Shown one piece after another: positions 7,354-14,876 of a DNA stretch of 40,456 nucleotides. The stretch is from Candidatus Faecivicinus avistercoris (lineage in GTDB: Bacteria; Bacillota; Clostridia; Christensenellales; Aristaeellaceae). Location: NCBI GenBank assembly GCA_018716805.1, contig DVJL01000042.1:1-40456 (forward strand), given 5' to 3'. The translations under genes were made by a program, and so were the position numbers. The notes under the pieces were generated by a model, which did not search any database, had not been told where the DNA came from, and was given only the letters and a program-made list of their open reading frames with translations. Every line of letters begins with the position of its first letter. Positions within the stretch are counted from its first letter, which is position 1.

Positions 7354-8889
7354 TCAGGCAAACTCGAGAGCGGTGCCGTTTGCGGCGTTGTACGCCTCGA
7401 GCAGCGACGTGCGCACGGCTTCGCCGCCCATCGAGAGGTAGGTCGAGACGTAGTTGTCCCAATCGGCCTCCAGATCCCATTCGCCGGTGATGAATTTGAT
7501 GCCGGATTCCTTGAGATAGGTCTCGAGGTCGGAGGTGTAGGTCACATAGTCGTTGGAGGTCAGGCCGAGGAACAGGTCGGGATAGACCGCAATGTCGGTA
7601 TAGATGTCGATCGACTGCTGGTACAGGCGGCTGGAGAAGGTATCGCTCAGCGGCCGGACGAGGTTTTCGACCGGAATATTGTAGAAGAAGCGATAGGCCT
7701 GCATGTCGGAGACCTCGTTGCCGAGGGCATCCACGCCGTCGATGCCGAAGTACCAGTCGATGTTGCCTTCCTCATCCTGCGTCCAGAACTGGCCCTCGAC
7801 GCCGTACATCAGAATGAGATGTCCCTCCGTGCTGGCGGCAAAGTCGATCAGCCGCATGACGGCCTCGACGTTTTCGCTGTCATAGCCGATGGCCATGTAG
7901 CTCTCGCAGGGGTCCTGCGCGATGACGCCCGTCTGGCCGTCCGCGCCGACCGGCGGATCGATGACGGCGAGCGAGTCGGTGGGGTTCGTCTCCTCATAGC
8001 CGAAGCGGGCGACGACGTTGCCTGCGCCGGACCACCAGCCGGTCCAGAGGCCGAATTCGCCGCGGACGACCTTCTCCTGCGTCTGCTCATAGGTCGCGGT
8101 GAACATCTCGGGGTCGATCAGGCCCTCCGCATAGATGTCGCGGATATAGGCCAGCGCGGCCTTGTAGTTGTCGCTCAGCACGTTGGTGACGACCTTGCCC
8201 TCGTCGTTGAGGAAATAGCACTGATCGGGGCGGGCGCCGAAGGCTCCGAAGAAGGGCGTCAGGGAGTAATAGGTCTGGGCGCCGCTGAAGCCGTAGGTGT
8301 CGTCCTGGCCGTCGCCGTCGGGATCGTTGAAGGTGAACGCGCGCATGACCTCGGTGAACTCATCCAGCGTGGTCGGGATCTCCATGCCGACGTTGTCCAG
8401 CCAGTCCGTGCGGATGTTCAGCGAATAGTAGGAGCGCGCCGGCGTCACGCTGGGAATGCCGTAGATCGCGCCGTCGACGGTCGTGCGGGCGAGCATGTCC
8501 TCGGCGGTATAGCCGACGACGGAGTTCAGATACTCGACAATGTTCTCGTAGTCATAGACGATGTCCGAGATGTCGTAGAACGCGCCCTCGGCCGCATAGC
8601 CCTGGAACGTCGCGGCGTCCATGAAGGCCATCAGGTCGGGGATATCGCCGCCGGTGATGTACAGCGCCAGCTGCTGCTTCCAGTTCTCGCCGCCCTGGAT
8701 CAGCTCCATGTCGACGCCGATGGTGTCGCGGACGTACTGGCGGGTCATCTCGGTGTATTCGTTCATCGGGCGGGTCGACTGGTAGAACATCGTGATGGTC
8801 ACCGGTTCCTGCGCCGTTTCGGCCAGCGCCGCCGGCAGCATTGCCAGCGCCATCAACAGGGCGACCAGCAGGGACAGGGTTCTCTTCAT
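7354..8889 (-). CDS. Sugar ABC transporter solute-binding protein, LplA-like
   Basis: 511 residues. A Sec signal peptide (MKRTLSLLVALLMALAMLPAALA, cleavage before ETAQ) carries no cysteine, so the protein is not a lipoprotein by sequence. The mature part resembles family 1 binding proteins of the LplA/YtcQ kind: TITMFYQST start, GGDIPDLMAF, and the acidic loop DPDGDGQDDTYGF (about residue 184), which resembles a calcium-binding loop. AGAAGGAGGAATCTGTT precedes the ATG. It is the last gene of the operon begun by the metallo-hydrolase and two permeases. Ligands of this group are often complex oligosaccharides. No ATPase is encoded here, so a shared MsmK-type ATPase must act from elsewhere. Confidence 0.9.
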   Translation of the reverse strand: MKRTLSLLVALLMALAMLPAALAETAQEPVTITMFYQSTRPMNEYTEMTRQYVRDTIGVDMELIQGGENWKQQLALYITGGDIPDLMAFMDAATFQGYAAEGAFYDISDIVYDYENIVEYLNSVVGYTAEDMLARTTVDGAIYGIPSVTPARSYYSLNIRTDWLDNVGMEIPTTLDEFTEVMRAFTFNDPDGDGQDDTYGFSGAQTYYSLTPFFGAFGARPDQCYFLNDEGKVVTNVLSDNYKAALAYIRDIYAEGLIDPEMFTATYEQTQEKVVRGEFGLWTGWWSGAGNVVARFGYEETNPTDSLAVIDPPVGADGQTGVIAQDPCESYMAIGYDSENVEAVMRLIDFAASTEGHLILMYGVEGQFWTQDEEGNIDWYFGIDGVDALGNEVSDMQAYRFFYNIPVENLVRPLSDTFSSRLYQQSIDIYTDIAVYPDLFLGLTSNDYVTYTSDLETYLKESGIKFITGEWDLEADWDNYVSTYLSMGGEAVRTSLLEAYNAANGTALEFA

Positions 8890-8936
8890 AACAGATTCCT
8901 CCTTCTATATTGCCTCAGCCGCACCGCGGCGTGCAA

Positions 8937-9815
8937 TCATCCCTTCAGGGAACCGACCATGATTCCCTTGACGAAGTAGCGCTGCAGGAACGGGTAGACG
9001 CACAGGATCGGCAGCGCCGTGATGACGATCATCGCGCACTTGAGCATCTCCGAAGGCAGGCTCTGGGTGGCGTCGTCGTAGAGCATGGTGTTGAATTCGC
9101 TGCTCATCAGCACCTGGCGGAGAATCGCCTGAATGGGGTAGAGCTCGCGGTCGGTGATGAACAGTATGCTGTAGAAATAGGCGTTCCAGTAGGAGACGGC
9201 GTAGAACAGCGTGATCGTCGCGATGGACGGCAGCGACAGCGGCAGCAGAATCCGGAAAAAATAGCCGATGTAGCTCGAACCGTCGATCGACGATGCCTCG
9301 TACAGCGCATCCGGCACGCTCTTGAAGAAGTTGCGCAGGATGACCGTGTTGTAGGTGCTCACCGCGAACGGCCAGATCAGCGACCACCGCGAGTTCAGAA
9401 GGCCCAGATCCCGCACCTGAAGGTAGAACGGCACCAGGCCCGCGTTGAACAGCATCGTGAACACCGCGAACAGCGTCAGCGCACGGTTGCCCGGCAGCTC
9501 CTTGCGGGAGAGCACGAACGCGCTCAGCGACGTGATGACCATGCTGATGGCCGTGCCGATCACGGTAATAAAGATCGTGTTGCCGTAGGCCACGGGGACG
9601 AGGTCGTTGCGGAACACCTGCTCGTAGGCGTCCCAGTGGATGCCGTCCGGCCACATCAACACCACCGAATTGGTGACGTGCGAAATCGACGACAGCGAAC
9701 AGACGATGACGTACCAGAACGGGTACAGCGTGCAGATCAGGATCAGGATCATCAAAATCGTGTTGGCGATCTGGAAGGCGATATCCGCCTTGCTGCGAAC
9801 TTGCCGGTTGTTCAC
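8937..9815 (-). CDS. Sugar ABC transporter permease, YtcP-like
   Basis: 292 residues, six predicted membrane helices, and the permease EAA loop EASSIDGSSYIGYFFRILLP (about 190-209) that docks on the ATPase. Start is GTG at 9815, with a GGAGAGGGGGG ribosome site. The upstream permease stop overlaps it by four bases (GTGA), so translation is coupled. Ends VKGIMVGSLKG, typical of the CUT1 second permease. It pairs with the 9812-10762 protein. Confidence 0.92.
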   Translation of the reverse strand: MNNRQVRSKADIAFQIANTILMILILICTLYPFWYVIVCSLSSISHVTNSVVLMWPDGIHWDAYEQVFRNDLVPVAYGNTIFITVIGTAISMVITSLSAFVLSRKELPGNRALTLFAVFTMLFNAGLVPFYLQVRDLGLLNSRWSLIWPFAVSTYNTVILRNFFKSVPDALYEASSIDGSSYIGYFFRILLPLSLPSIATITLFYAVSYWNAYFYSILFITDRELYPIQAILRQVLMSSEFNTMLYDDATQSLPSEMLKCAMIVITALPILCVYPFLQRYFVKGIMVGSLKG

Positions 9816-10762
9816 CAGATTCCCCCCTCTCCGTCCGTGATCTTCTTCGTAATCAGGTTGGTGGAGAGCACCAGCGCGAAGCCGATCAGCGATTTGATCA
9901 GCCCGACCGCCGTCGCCATCGAGAAGTTGTTCGTCGAATACAGGCCGACGCGGTAGATGTAGTAGTCGAGCGTCTCGCCGGTCTCATAGACCATTTCGTT
10001 GATGAGGATGTAGATCTGGTCGAAGTTGACGCTCAGCAGGTTGCCGACCTGGAGGATCAGCATGACCGAGATCGTCGAGCGGATGCCCGGCAGCGTCACA
10101 TGCCACAGGCGCGAGAGCCGGCCGGCGCCGTCCATGTAGGCGGCCTCGTAGAGCTGTTCGTCCACGCCGGTGATCGCCGCCAGATACACGATCGCCGACC
10201 AGCCCAGGCTCTTCCAGATGCCGGAGATCACCACGATCGTCCGGAACCACGAGTTCATGCCGATGAAGTTCTGCGCCTCGCCGCCCAGCGCCACGACCAG
10301 GTTGTTGATCGTGCCGGTGTTCAGCGAAAGCAGCATGTAGACCAGGCCGCCCGCGACCGACCACGAGATGAAGTGCGGGAGATAGCTGATCGTCTGCACG
10401 ACCTTCTTGAACCGCGGAGTGGTCATCTCGTTGAGCAGCAGCGCGAAGATGATCGGCGCTGGAAAGCCGAAGATCAGGTTCTGCGCGCTGATGATCAGCG
10501 TATTGCGGAACGCGCGCCAGAACATCGGCGCGGCGAACATCTGCTCAAAGTTCTCCCAGCCAACCCACGGGCTGTCCGCGATGCCGCGGATGACCGAAAA
10601 CTTCTTAAAGGCGATGGTGATGCTCGCCATCGGCGCATAGCTGAACAGGATGTACCAGACGGCCACCGGAATGAACAGCAGGTACAGCTGCCAGTACTTC
10701 GTCAGCACGCCGCGCAGCGTGAGCTTGTGCGCGCTCTTATAACTCAATGACTTTCCCGTCAT
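9812..10762 (-). CDS. Sugar ABC transporter permease, LplB-like
   Basis: About 316 residues. The N-terminus leads into a helix (LYLLFIPVAVWYILFSYAPM), followed by the LplB-type sequence VGWENFEQMF and the EAA loop YEAAYMDGAGRLSRLWHVTLPG. I chose the ATG at 10762, with GAGG six bases upstream; an upstream start at 10807 would lie deeper inside the metallo-hydrolase gene. The gene overlaps the 3' end of that gene by 26 bases, in a different frame, showing a tightly packed operon. It forms the membrane channel with the YtcP-like protein. Confidence 0.9.
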   Translation of the reverse strand: MTGKSLSYKSAHKLTLRGVLTKYWQLYLLFIPVAVWYILFSYAPMASITIAFKKFSVIRGIADSPWVGWENFEQMFAAPMFWRAFRNTLIISAQNLIFGFPAPIIFALLLNEMTTPRFKKVVQTISYLPHFISWSVAGGLVYMLLSLNTGTINNLVVALGGEAQNFIGMNSWFRTIVVISGIWKSLGWSAIVYLAAITGVDEQLYEAAYMDGAGRLSRLWHVTLPGIRSTISVMLILQVGNLLSVNFDQIYILINEMVYETGETLDYYIYRVGLYSTNNFSMATAVGLIKSLIGFALVLSTNLITKKITDGEGGIW

Positions 10763-11609
10763 AGGCGACCTCAATCCCCTCTCCTTTGAGCATTTCGGCA
10801 TATTCATCGTGCGGCGGCGTCCAGTGCGGGCAGATGTGCGTCAGATGGAAGCTCGCGCCGGGCTTCCACACGCCGTGCGCATCGAACAGCCTGCGCATTT
10901 CGCGAATCTTCTCAAGCGACATGTGGTCGTCCGAGCGCGCGCCCAATCCAAACGTACCCTCCATGATGACGCAATCGTAGCGGTGGCTGAGCACGATGTC
11001 GAGCATGTCCGCGTCGTATCCGCCGGTATCCGAGGCGTAGAGCAGCGCCTTGCCGCCGCGCTCGATGATGTAGTTGTGCGAAAACCCGCGAACCGGCGTG
11101 TGCCGCGCGCGGATCGGAATGAAGGTCACATCCTGCGCCGCCTGCGCGACGCCGTCCTCGATCGGGTGATAGGCCACGCGCGTGCGCTCCGCCTGCTGCA
11201 TGACGTTCGGCGCGGCGTACAGCGCCGAACGGACGTGCTCGTTGCCGTAGATGTGCAGCACGGGAAGTTCGGTAAACGTCGGACTGATGTGCGCGCGCAT
11301 CTCCTCATCGGACAGGCCGCGCAGCTCCGGCGCCATCGCGCGCGTCCAGAGCAGCTCCGGGGCGAAGTGATCCATGTGCGGATGCGTCACCAGCAGGGTG
11401 CGAATTCCGGCCGGCGAAATGCCCAGCCGCGGCGCCGCCGACATGAAGTGCGCGTTCATGTCGATCAGCAGGTCGCCGTCGATCAGCGCGCAGCTGTTGC
11501 CGCGGATATTGCGGCCGCCCAGCTGCCGGGTGCGCGTGCAGTTCGGGCATTCGCACCACATGCCGGGATAGCCTTCGCCCGCACCGGTTCCGATAAACGT
11601 AACTTTCAC
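10737..11609 (-). CDS. PhnP-like metallo-beta-lactamase-fold hydrolase
   Basis: About 290 residues. The metal motif THPHMDH (His76, His78, Asp80, His81) and a CECPNC cluster near residue 19 recall PhnP, the phosphoribosyl cyclic phosphate phosphodiesterase, where such cysteines bind a structural zinc. Further metal ligands fit ARHTPVRGF and SDTGG. I prefer the GTG at 11609: GGGAG lies nine bases upstream, whereas it abuts the ATG at 11618 with no spacing, and VKVTFIGTG is the natural fold start. As first gene of the sugar-transport operon, it may hydrolyse a phosphodiester of the imported ligand; that is inference. Confidence 0.82.
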   Translation of the reverse strand: MKVTFIGTGAGEGYPGMWCECPNCTRTRQLGGRNIRGNSCALIDGDLLIDMNAHFMSAAPRLGISPAGIRTLLVTHPHMDHFAPELLWTRAMAPELRGLSDEEMRAHISPTFTELPVLHIYGNEHVRSALYAAPNVMQQAERTRVAYHPIEDGVAQAAQDVTFIPIRARHTPVRGFSHNYIIERGGKALLYASDTGGYDADMLDIVLSHRYDCVIMEGTFGLGARSDDHMSLEKIREMRRLFDAHGVWKPGASFHLTHICPHWTPPHDEYAEMLKGEGIEVAYDGKVIEL

Positions 11610-11760
11610 ATAGCACATCTCCCTTATTTTTCACCTTTCATCAGAATTCATGGTATCAAATTCTCCGTTTCCGCACAATATCAATATTTATTATTCGCAT
11701 TCATGGTTTTACTTCGGCCTCCTTCCATGTCAGGATCCGGTCACGGGGCGGCAAAAAAAG

Positions 11761-12085
11761 AAGCATCCCTGCGGATACTTCAGGATGTTGACAAAGTCAA
11801 CAGACTGCCAGAGCGATGAGAAAGTCTGCAAGACAAGGAAGCAAACTTGCAGGCAAGGGAGCTTACTTGGACGTAAGTGACCGCAGACTGCAAGTGCGGC
11901 TGACGCCGGAAGCAAAAATTGCCTCTGACTTCTCTCTTGTCAGGGCAATTTTTGCGTTTGCGGGCTTTGGCAGCGCTCTGAAGCACCCCTGCGGATGCTT
12001 CAAATCCATCAAAAAAAACGCCTCGCCGCGCGGCGAAGCGGTCTCCCCTGCGGACAGCCGCGGCCGGCGCTCTGCCGGCCGCGGC
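11761..12085. repeat. Array of about nine consecutive stem-loops
   Basis: In order: 11761-11780 (AAGCATCC/GGATACTT, one mismatch); 11786-11802 (TGTTGAC AAA GTCAACA); 11826-11852 (CTGCAAG/CTTGCAG); 11862-11877 (CTTAC/GTAAG); 11881-11899 (CCGCA/TGCGG); 11912-11955 (GCAAAAATTGCC/GGCAATTTTTGC, continuing as CTGAC/GTCAG); 11980-12001 (GAAGCA/TGCTTC); 12019-12040 (CGCCTCGCC/GGCGAAGCG); 12057-12085 (GCCGCGGCCGGC/GCCGGCCGCGGC). The first and seventh share a CCCTGCGGAT core. Function unknown. Confidence 0.75.
12011..12040 (-). terminator. Terminator of the small membrane protein gene
   Basis: Read on the minus strand, the stem CGCTTCGCC/GGCGAGGCG is followed by eight T. It lies 81 bases after the stop of the 12122-12511 gene and is part of the hairpin array. 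Confidence 0.8.
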
Positions 12086-12121
12086 ATAGGTGTCCTCCGG
12101 TCTGGAATCTCCTCCTCGAAC

Positions 12122-12511
12122 TCAGGCGGAAGGCGTCGCCGTCAAAGCGGCAGTCGGCGCAACGGTCGGAACCGGCGTGGGCGACGGCGTGAGCGCGGCC
12201 GTCGGATCCACCGCGTCCACCGGCGGCGTCGCATCGAGCGCCTCGACTGCCGACGCAGGCTGGGCGGCCTCGCGCAGCCGGTCGGCCAGATCGGCCATCT
12301 GATCGGGCAGCACGGCCAGCGCCACAACCATCAGCACGGCGGCGATGACCATCCACAAGAGCGCCGCCTGCGCGAAGCTCTTCTTCGAGGACGATTTTGC
12401 AAAGATCCAAAAACAGATCAGCGCAATGAGATTCACGCCCGGGATGGCGCACAGCAGCAGCGTGCCCATCCAGTTCAATACGGAAATTCGGGATTTCTTT
12501 GCGCGGGCCAT
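12122..12511 (-). CDS. Small two-helix membrane protein with Thr/Pro-rich tail
   Basis: 129 residues. After a basic start come two hydrophobic segments (about 14-37 and 47-68). The first contains the pattern NWMGTLLLCAIPGVNLI, seen in a widespread uncharacterised Firmicutes membrane family. The second half (about 85-129) is low-complexity Ala/Thr/Pro (PTAALTPSPTPVPT), probably outside the membrane. Start: AAAGGAGCGCTGACC before the ATG. Single gene with its own promoter (12565-12593) and terminator. Function not known. Confidence 0.78.
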   Translation of the reverse strand: MARAKKSRISVLNWMGTLLLCAIPGVNLIALICFWIFAKSSSKKSFAQAALLWMVIAAVLMVVALAVLPDQMADLADRLREAAQPASAVEALDATPPVDAVDPTAALTPSPTPVPTVAPTAALTATPSA

Positions 12512-12564
12512 GGTCAGCGCTCCTTTCGACGGGTTCCGGGCTCCTTCCGGCAGCCTCTCCTTCC

Positions 12565-12593
12565 ATTATACATGCCGAGCGCCGCTACGTCAA
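12565..12593 (-). promoter_or_regulatory. Promoter of the small membrane protein gene
   Basis: Minus strand TTGACG (12588-12593), 17-base spacer, TATAAT (12565-12570). Confidence 0.8.
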
Positions 12594-12621
12594 ATCCAGC
12601 GCGGAGAATATCGAAGAATTG

Positions 12622-13449
12622 TCATGTTTGACCGCCATCCGCCAGCGGAAGCGCATTTGCAAACATCCGCTTTGCGTTGTCCCAGAGGATCTGTTCGCGC
12701 TCGTCCCCATCCAGCGGCAGGCGGAAGAACCTCTCAAGCTCCTCCCCCGGCGTCCAAGCCGGATAGTCGCTGCCGAAAAACACGTGATCCACGCCGTATC
12801 CCCGCAGGATTCGAACTGCCGTCTCGCCATCGAGCGCAAAGAGCGAGCTCGAACAGTCGGCATACACCCCCGATCCGATCAGCGCGCGCGACGACTTCTC
12901 CCAGCTCGTCCAGCCACCCAGGTGCGCGCAGATCAGCGTCAGGTCCGGCACCTTGTCGAGCATGCGCAGCACGCGCTCCGGCGCGGAGTTGTCCAGATGC
13001 ATGTCGCCGCAGTGCATCAGCACCGGCAGCCGCCCCGCCAACAGCCCAAGCAACCGGATGGCCCGCGGCTCATCGACCAGAAACCGCTGGCACTCTGGAT
13101 GCAGCTTGACGCCGGCAAAGCCCTTTTCCACGACGTCCTCCACCGCGGCCTCCAGATCCGGCATGTCCGGATGCAGCGACGCAAATGGCACAAAGCGCCT
13201 GGGATGCGCCTGCGCGACGCCAAGGATATAGCGGTTGATGCTCTCCGCATGGTGCGGCGTGGTCGCCACGGAATGGATCGCTGCGGCGCGGATCTCCGCC
13301 TCGTCCAGCTTGGAAATCAGCGTGTCCAGCCGGCCGTCGTTCTGGATGGGCACGCCGTCGTAGGCCTCGCTGATGGCGCGCACCGCGTGCGATGCGATGG
13401 CGTCGGGGTAAATATGGGCGTGAATATCGAATACTCTTTTCAATTTCAT
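12622..13449 (-). CDS. Amidohydrolase-2 family metal-dependent hydrolase
   Basis: 275 residues from the ATG at 13449 (GGGAG six bases upstream). TIM-barrel amidohydrolase: FDIHAHIYP near the N-terminus gives the first metal ligands (H-x-H), GVKLHPE, VLMHCGD and ICAHLGG supply further histidines, and FGSDYP supplies the catalytic Asp. The family includes decarboxylases such as ACMSD and various lactonases. This set (GVKLHPECQRF, RFVPFASLHP) fits the uncharacterised amidohydrolase branch. Substrate unknown. Single gene with its own promoter, divergent from the SH3 gene. Confidence 0.87.
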   Translation of the reverse strand: MKLKRVFDIHAHIYPDAIASHAVRAISEAYDGVPIQNDGRLDTLISKLDEAEIRAAAIHSVATTPHHAESINRYILGVAQAHPRRFVPFASLHPDMPDLEAAVEDVVEKGFAGVKLHPECQRFLVDEPRAIRLLGLLAGRLPVLMHCGDMHLDNSAPERVLRMLDKVPDLTLICAHLGGWTSWEKSSRALIGSGVYADCSSSLFALDGETAVRILRGYGVDHVFFGSDYPAWTPGEELERFFRLPLDGDEREQILWDNAKRMFANALPLADGGQT

Positions 13450-13498
13450 TCCGCTCCCGCTCGTTCGTTTCATGCATCCCGCTCGGGGTGCGATCGAC

Positions 13499-13527
13499 AT
13501 TATACCCTCTCAATCGGTCGTTGTCCA
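13499..13527 (-). promoter_or_regulatory. Promoter of the amidohydrolase gene
   Basis: Minus strand TGGACA (13522-13527), 17-base spacer, TATAAT (13499-13504). Confidence 0.7.
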
Positions 13528-13668
13528 TGTGAAATTTGTTCCCATTTTTTCATGTTTATCCAAAATTTAACATTAAATCGCTGCTTTCGGAGAAAAACAT
13601 CGCAATTTTGACACACTTTTCGCATATAATACATTCATAAATTATTGTAGGAAAAGGGGCTTGGTTCC

Positions 13669-14562
13669 ATGGCACGATCGAAGCGCGGGCTTCTGGGCGC
13701 GATTCTCGTGATTCTGATGCTCGCAATGATGATTCCCACGGCAAGTGCCGCCAGTGTCAACGCCTATATCAACCGCTCTACGCAGGTTTATATTTCCCCC
13801 TCCACGTCGAGCATGAGCGTCACCGTTCCCGCCAACATGCAGGTCAATTTCACGGCGATGAACGGCGGATGGGCGCAGGTTAAGAACGGCTCCGTTACAG
13901 GTTATGTCCCGCTGCAGTATATCACGCTGATGAGCGGAATGAAGGGATATATCACCAAGGAAACCAAGATCTACCAGTCGGCATCGAAATCGTCGCTGAG
14001 CGCTGGTCCGCTGCCGGTCAACACGGTAGTCTACGTCGTCGGCGTCGAGAACGGCTTCTGGCGCGTCAAGAATTCCGATGGCAGCGTGCTGGGCTATGTG
14101 CCGGGCGACTGCGCAAGCCCGAATCCCGTCGAGCAGAGCGTCGATCCGCGCGACTATGTCGTCGTGATGGATTGGTTCGACGGCGGCAACCGCGTGCTCA
14201 AGCGCGGCGAATACGGCATGGTCTATGACATCCAGTCCGGCGTGTTCTTCAACATCAAGCGCATGGGCGGCACGAACCACGCCGACATCGAACCGGCTAC
14301 GCTGGAAGATACCGCCAAGCTGTACTCCATCTGCGGCGGCGAGTATTCGTGGGATTCCCGTCCGGTGATCCTGATTGCCGGCGGAAAGTTCGTCGCCTGC
14401 GCGATGAACACCATGCCCCATGGCGATGAGACGATTTATGACAATGGATACGACGGCCAGTGCTGCCTGCACATGGTCAACAGCCGGACGCACGGTTCGG
14501 ACAAGGTCAACGAATCGCATCAGGAAGCCATCCGCGACGCGTATATGTGGGCGCATTCCTGA
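13669..14562 (+). CDS. Secreted SH3-domain protein with uncharacterised C-terminal domain
   Basis: 297 residues. The signal peptide (LLGAILVILMLAMMIPTASA) is cut near ASA/ASV. Two bacterial SH3 units follow (about 30-85 and 90-145), each ending in a GYVP-type motif (GYVPLQYI, GYVPGDC), likely to bind cell wall. The C-terminal domain (about 160-297) carries conserved-looking motifs: GGTNHADIEP, SWDSRP, MPHGDETI, CCLHMVNSRTHGS and SHQEAI. The clustered His, Cys and Asp residues suggest an enzyme or metal site, and CLHMVNSRTHG faintly recalls L,D-transpeptidase motifs, but I cannot assign it. AAAAGGGG lies about nine bases before the ATG. Terminators follow. Confidence 0.82.
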   Translation: MARSKRGLLGAILVILMLAMMIPTASAASVNAYINRSTQVYISPSTSSMSVTVPANMQVNFTAMNGGWAQVKNGSVTGYVPLQYITLMSGMKGYITKETKIYQSASKSSLSAGPLPVNTVVYVVGVENGFWRVKNSDGSVLGYVPGDCASPNPVEQSVDPRDYVVVMDWFDGGNRVLKRGEYGMVYDIQSGVFFNIKRMGGTNHADIEPATLEDTAKLYSICGGEYSWDSRPVILIAGGKFVACAMNTMPHGDETIYDNGYDGQCCLHMVNSRTHGSDKVNESHQEAIRDAYMWAHS

Positions 14563-14578
14563 AAACCAGAAAGAATAA

Positions 14579-14607
14579 AGAGCCGTCCTCGCAACGAGGG
14601 CGGCTCT
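14579..14607 (+). terminator. Terminator of the SH3 gene
   Basis: Stem AGAGCCGTCCTCG / CGAGGGCGGCTCT with one mismatch and loop CAA, 16 bases after the stop. The T-tract (CCGTTTGT) is weak. Confidence 0.7.
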
Positions 14608-14700
14608 CCGTTTGTCAAAGAAGCCGCATTGCTGTGCGGCCTGTTTCCCCAGCAACGGATGATAGGAATGAAAAGCTCCATTGCAGAACAAGTATCGTTC

Positions 14701-14745
14701 AAACGGTCTCGCTCCGGATTTCAACTGGGGCAAGACCGTTTTTCT
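14701..14745 (+). terminator. Second terminator-like hairpin
   Basis: AAACGGTCT (14701-14709) pairs with AGACCGTTT (14733-14741), followed by TTTC on the plus strand. The loop is long (23 bases), so an attenuator-like element is also possible. Confidence 0.5.
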
Positions 14746-14790
14746 ATGAAATACGCGCAAAGTTGCAGGAATGAATGGACTCGGCAATAA

Positions 14791-14834
14791 CCTCCTGCCG
14801 CAGTTCCCATTCTGCAGCAGGAGGTCTCTTTTGT
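14791..14834 (+). terminator. Third terminator-like hairpin
   Basis: CCTCCTGC/GCAGGAGG, a C/A mismatch, then GCAG/CTGC around an 8-base loop, followed by TCTCTTTT on the plus strand. Polarity fits the plus strand, although the nearest upstream plus gene ended 230 bases earlier. Confidence 0.6.
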
Positions 14835-14876
14835 CCGCCGCCGGGAAAACAGGTCATTCGGCGGGGAATTGTGCGT

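Larger units (their letters stand above)
11610..12121. other. 512-base intergenic region filled with hairpins
   Basis: No convincing gene. It holds the hairpin array at 11761-12085 and an AT-rich stretch at 11640-11710, which probably contains the promoter of the metallo-hydrolase operon. I could not fix a clear -35/-10 pair there. Confidence 0.6.
14563..14876. other. Convergent intergenic region with four hairpins
   Basis: No gene seen. Besides the terminators listed separately, a GCCGCA/TGCGGC hairpin lies at 14623-14640. Confidence 0.6.

Noticed and set aside
7315-8979. Plus-strand open frame opposite the first binding-protein gene
   Set aside because: Composition (Val/Asp/Gly/Arg repeats) and lack of motifs show it is a shadow of the minus-strand gene, which has a signal peptide and ribosome site.
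11730-11986. Short Cys/Leu-rich open frames in the hairpin region
   Set aside because: They read through consecutive inverted repeats and have no ribosome site; better explained as non-coding repeat DNA.
13608-13630. TTGACA and TATAAT before the SH3 gene as a promoter
   Set aside because: The two boxes are only 11 bases apart, too close for a SigA promoter. The -10 may be real with another -35, but I cannot support it.
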